Below, piece by piece: positions 60,401 to 64,000 of a DNA stretch of 64,000 nucleotides; position 1 is the first letter of the stretch, and every line of letters starts with the position of its first letter. The notes under the pieces were generated by a model, which was not told where the DNA came from, ran no database searches, and saw only the letters and a program-made list of their open reading frames with translations. The stretch lies in assembly GCF_029227915.1 (NCBI RefSeq), contig NC_079885.1, positions 26,909,001 to 26,973,000 on the forward strand. The letters run 5' to 3'. The translations under genes were made by a program, and so were the position numbers. This DNA is from Hydractinia symbiolongicarpus (lineage: Eukaryota; Cnidaria; Hydrozoa; Anthoathecata; Hydractiniidae).

Positions 60401-62305
60401 TTTGCAGAAAATTAAAATATCAACTGTTTTTATAAAACACATTGTGAATCATAAAATTTTATAAAACACATTGTGAATCATAACGAAACATAACTTAGAA
60501 AAAAAGAAACTTGGGTTTTATTTTTTTGTTCAAAATGTATTAATCTATAAAGATATATCTATAAAAATAAAGTTTCTTAGTCTGCCACTGTTAGGCTGCA
60601 AAATTTGTATAACCAAGTTCATATTCTTAAATGTATGCATGCAGATCAACAGACCTATGCAGTTTAGAGACTGTTGTGTTGCAACTATTAGAATTCTGTA
60701 CGTAATTGAAAACCTGGGATTCTGAGTTCTAGGTCTGTTGCTACAAAAATGTTGACAAGATTAGATTGTGTTCAATAATGTAATGTTGTTGTTTTTTAAC
60801 TTTTAGAGAATTCAATCATCAGCACTTGGCTTCAATGAAAAGTATTTACCCCACTGCATTCACTTTCCGACAGGAGAAAAATTTACACACTGCTGGAAGT
60901 AAAACTTCAGAATATCAGTTAACTATTGAAGCAAACTTCAAAGAAGTCTGTGGCAATTCTTCCAAGATTTCGTCATCAGTTCTGATAACAAGAAAATTGA
61001 AATTCGAAAACAACCTTTTAGCTTTGACCAGAAAACACCATCAGAAATTTTTGCGCAAGCTAAACTTGAAAATTGAAGATTCTGAAATTCACCGATGGCA
61101 TCCAAATTTTAAACTGGACGAAGTGCCTGATATTGAAGTGTCTGCATTACCTCGTGCACCGTTAATTAAGAGCATTACATCAGCTGCTGATCTGTTGATA
61201 AAAGCAAGAGGTGATCTAGCTCCAAAGGTACTGGTATTTTAGAACTACCTCAAAGCTAGAAATTTCAGTAATTAGGAATGTCCGAGATTTTCAGCCCTTA
61301 ATGTCAAGTATATTAGAACCAGGAAAAATAAACCTTTTAGCTTTGACTAGAAAAAATCTTTTACTGCTTGCGACACGTATCTGATATCTAAATTTGCAAA
61401 GGTCTGGCATCGTTTTCAATAATTAAATTGCTAATTGTTTTTTCTGACCATTAGGTTGAGAAGGCTCTGCACAATGCTGCATCAACGTCCAGCAAAACAA
61501 ACAGAGATAACAATAACGCCGTTGTAACCATGGATACCAACAAGGTGGATAAAGTAACTTCTAATTCCAAACTAAAGGGTGTGTCTAATTCTCTTCTTCA
61601 ACGTATTCGGGACAAAGAAAGAAAGAAAATGGAACTTGCAATGACTCGAGATCCAAAACAAGAGGATAAGTTGTCTAAAATGGAAAGGTTACCAGAGATG
61701 TGTCGTATTCTCAAGTCTTACTTCACAGCTGAGAAAAAGGCTGCAATCACGCTGGAAGATTGCACGCAGAAGTTGCTTGAGAGCTATGGAACCTCGTTGC
61801 AAGGAAGTAAGTTTGCCGACTAAACTCTCTTCCCTTTTGTGCCTTTTTTATAAAAATATAAAGGAAACAGCCTCAGGCTGAAATCAATTTTTTAAAAACC
61901 AAGGACAGATCTGTACTTTGCCATTAAACAAACAAAAAAACAAACAATCCAAGATCAGAATTCTCATACACATCTGATAATAAACGATAATTGTTTTTGC
62001 CGATTATTCATTTTCTCACCTGCCAGGCTAAAAATCGTTCGAAAAATAAGAACAGCCAGTCTCAGTTCTGATTTTACTGTTTATAAGCTATACAATGTGT
62101 GTTTACAGATATTTAACAGTTTCTTTTTTTTTTTTTTTTAGATCTTATCGAAGAACACGTGAAGTTGTTAAACGAGTTAGTACCTCAGTGGTTAACAATC
62201 GCAACGGTTCGAAAATGCCCTTACGTGAAACTGTCGAAAAATTACGACATAAATAACGTCATTAATGAGTTGTCGAAAATTTTCAAGGAAGAACAGTCAA
62301 AATGA
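57413..62305 (+). CDS. CDT1: DNA replication licensing factor CDT1
   Basis: Five exons in phase: 57413-58104, 59962-60162, 60807-61227, 61455-61806 and 62142-62305 (TGA 62303-62305), 1,830 nt, 609 residues. The N-terminus is MEQTTVSQYFTARK, a PCNA-binding PIP box (Q-x-x-V-x-x-Y-F) with a basic residue four positions after it, as in Cdt1 degrons. The Thr-Asp pair typical of strong PIP degrons is Ser-Gln here. A long disordered, basic exon 1 follows. Exons 2-3 carry the geminin-binding central domain (LPLKYKNLLEMFRCTDS, RSETCTYDRLKKSVQAM, IYPTAFTFRQE, RWHPNFKLDEVPDIE). Exons 4-5 carry the C-terminal MCM-binding winged helix (LLQRIRDKERKKME, ERLPEMCRILKSYF, LVPQWLTIATVRKCPYVKL). CDT1 loads MCM2-7 with ORC and CDC6 in G1 in the nucleus. 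Full length and intact. Confidence 0.95.
59062..59660 (+). mobile_element. 5'-truncated LINE in CDT1 intron 1, sense orientation
   Basis: An open frame from about 59,062 to 59,631 encodes the C-terminal end of a LINE reverse transcriptase: YEACVSVMLYGSETWAVKQE, RLERNDMRMVRWVC, RRLNWLGHLERM and GRPRKTWQEVI. A GAATGATGAATGAATGATGA tail follows. The palm domain is missing. This is a different clade from the LINE at 19.4-20.4 kb and the same family as the decayed copy at 50.4-50.8 kb. Confidence 0.88.
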
Positions 62306-62328
62306 CGCTTTTTATATCCTTTTTTTTA

Positions 62329-62335
62329 AAATAAA
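62329..62335 (+). promoter_or_regulatory. Polyadenylation signal of CDT1
   Basis: AAATAAA lies about 25 bases after the CDT1 stop codon. Confidence 0.55.
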
Positions 62336-62339
62336 TTTT

Positions 62340-64000
62340 AATAGTTTTTATTAACCCGCTCAGTGTTACTGAGTTTTTATCTTGTAAGTAACCATTGTAA
62401 TATTTATTAATGTTAATAGAAGACTGTAATTGTATAAGCCTTCATTGTTCACACTCACTACCTCGCACTATCCTATTCGAGCAAAAAAGTTTACGAACAT
62501 TCGTTGATGCGCCAGGCTTCTTTTTTACCTGAAGGCAAATGCAGAAATAAGGCCGCGCGCGCAAAATGCACGCGAGGCGCGAACCCTTTAAAAAAAGAGA
62601 CAAATATCAAGCAACACAAAGGGTCTCAGCCAAAATTCTGTGTTGCTTCTGAAAACAGCATGAGAAACTGGAATAGGGGTTTCGAATTTAAGAAAAGTCA
62701 CAATTTTGATGATTTCGAGATCGCATGGTGAATTGAAACTCATGTAAAATATTAGATTACCTTATTTAATTTTTTTTGTACAGCTTTAGTACGAATCAAG
62801 TGGGCTAACAGTTTTAATAAGAAAATGGAATTATAGCCATCTGCCACTTAATCGAATTGTTCGGGTAAAGACTAAATAACTTTCATTTTCTCACTAACAT
62901 TTTATATAAACAAAAGATTTTTTTACAAACACTTTGCAACGAAGACCTTGTACATTGTAAAAAGAAAACAGAATATATAAAATAAAGAACGGGAGATAAG
63001 AATGGTAATACGCATTGTTGGTTATTGGTATATCAAGTATTGATATGTTACTTGTTTACAAGTTTTTTTTGCATCTAGTGAAACATGGGGTCTTCTCGCT
63101 TTCTGAGCCCCTACCTAGGATAAAAGTTAATTAAAACTAGCGGAGAATTTTATTTTATTGCATGGTTTGCTAATGGTTTTCGCTTTTAAACTCCGTAAAT
63201 TAATACCCTTTTCATTATTTTACAAGTTTTTCTCGTTATGTTTTTATGAACTTTTTTACTGTCACTCAGCTGTATGAACAATGAAAGTGGTCATTATTTT
63301 GTAGAGCCCTAGTTCCATGGTATAATTTTTTTACCGGCATTGTCTATGGTCAAGCATGGTTGACAGGTTTTTTATTTAATTTTTCTCCATGCAACAACTA
63401 ACAAACACAAAAAGAAGACGTTTTTAAATTAGTTTGTAAAACTTGAGTATATCTTGTGAAACCCTTAAAAATAAAGCAAAAAAGCAACCTCGTCCCCAGC
63501 GTTTCTCCTTCTTTTAGATAACCACGCCGTCCGAGATTGTCGGAAAGAGAAAAAAAAGTCCTGTGCACGAAATGCAAAAAATGAATTTTTTTATGGCCGA
63601 CCCTCTGATTAGAGTCTCTATCGGGACACAAATTTAAGACTGTCGCCTATTTTAGCGATATTCTAATAACTTTCAGTTAGTTAATTACTTTCTCTTCTAT
63701 AAATTAAGTTTCTTATTTTTAAATATTTAACGATAGAACACTGATGATCCAACTTTTATAGTTTAATAGTTTTGCAGCGGTAAAAAGCCATATGAAGATC
63801 TTCCCTTTGACGCTATATTTTTTACTTACACCCTCCAAAAACGCCAACGACTATAGAACGATATCTTTGATATCTTTGTTTTCTAATCTAAAATTTGAAG
63901 ATTACACCTCCTTTTCGCCTAAAATTTCTCATAGAAAAATATTAGTTTTGAAACATCTGATCATTTGAAAAAGCCGCCTGCTTTTAGGGCGTTTATGTGA
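62340..64000. other. Region downstream of CDT1, no gene seen
   Basis: AT-rich sequence with short open frames only; no family resemblance or splice-supported exon on either strand. A gene could begin beyond the window end. Confidence 0.5.

Noticed and set aside
62504-62731. 75-codon plus-strand frame after CDT1
   Set aside because: It starts after the CDT1 poly(A) signal and has no splice context or recognisable motif.

Overview
This window is nuclear DNA of an animal, most probably a cnidarian and, by inference, a hydrozoan. It is AT-rich, its genes are split by short GT-AG introns, and it carries a secreted astacin protease with several ShK domains, a combination typical of Cnidaria. It also carries a Ginger-type transposon of the kind known from Hydra. 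No bacterial operons, ribosome binding sites or CRISPR arrays are present. Exon structures below were built by eye from splice sites, reading phase and family resemblance; no searches were run.

Layout. 0.3-3.9 kb (+): the 3' part of a TOX-family HMG-box gene, whose 5' end lies outside the window. 5.6-10.3 kb (-): a complete 14-exon secreted protease (astacin, three ShK domains, F5/8 type C domain). 14.7-16.4 kb (-): a complete three-exon DJ-1/PfpI (Hsp31-like) gene. 17.3-18.8 kb (-): candidate exons of an unrecognised membrane protein whose tail has a YxN motif. 19.4-20.4 kb (-): a 5'-truncated LINE. 22.7-23.1 kb (-): an intact, intronless TXNL4A/DIM1 gene. 23.4-26.0 kb: two tRNA-derived SINEs alternating with two short inverted-repeat elements. 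26.3-32.5 kb: a satellite array of about 36 monomers of ~173 bp, each able to form three hairpins and partly organised into a 1,040-bp higher-order repeat.

33.5-45.2 kb (-): the most interesting locus, a long multi-exon gene. It joins a Ty3/Gypsy-like integrase (H2C2 finger, D,D35E core, GPY/F domain), a linker of many tiny phase-1 exons (some in tandem duplication), a Ulp1-like cysteine protease, a PHD finger and a last Cys/His-rich domain. This architecture fits a Ginger1 DNA transposon or a host gene derived from one. Nearly every splice phase connects; one junction needs a GC donor.

46-57 kb: gene-poor, repeat-rich DNA with a Tigger/pogo-like element with TA target duplications, Helitron-like ends, a decayed DIRS-like reverse transcriptase, LINE debris, perfect hairpins and an inverted-repeat element. 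57.4-62.3 kb (+): a complete five-exon CDT1 replication-licensing gene with an N-terminal PIP box and a LINE fragment in intron 1. 62.3-64 kb: nothing recognised.

The host genes (TOX, TXNL4A, CDT1, DJ-1-like, astacin) belong to unrelated processes, as is usual in animal genomes; there is no functional cluster apart from the domains joined inside the Ginger-like locus.
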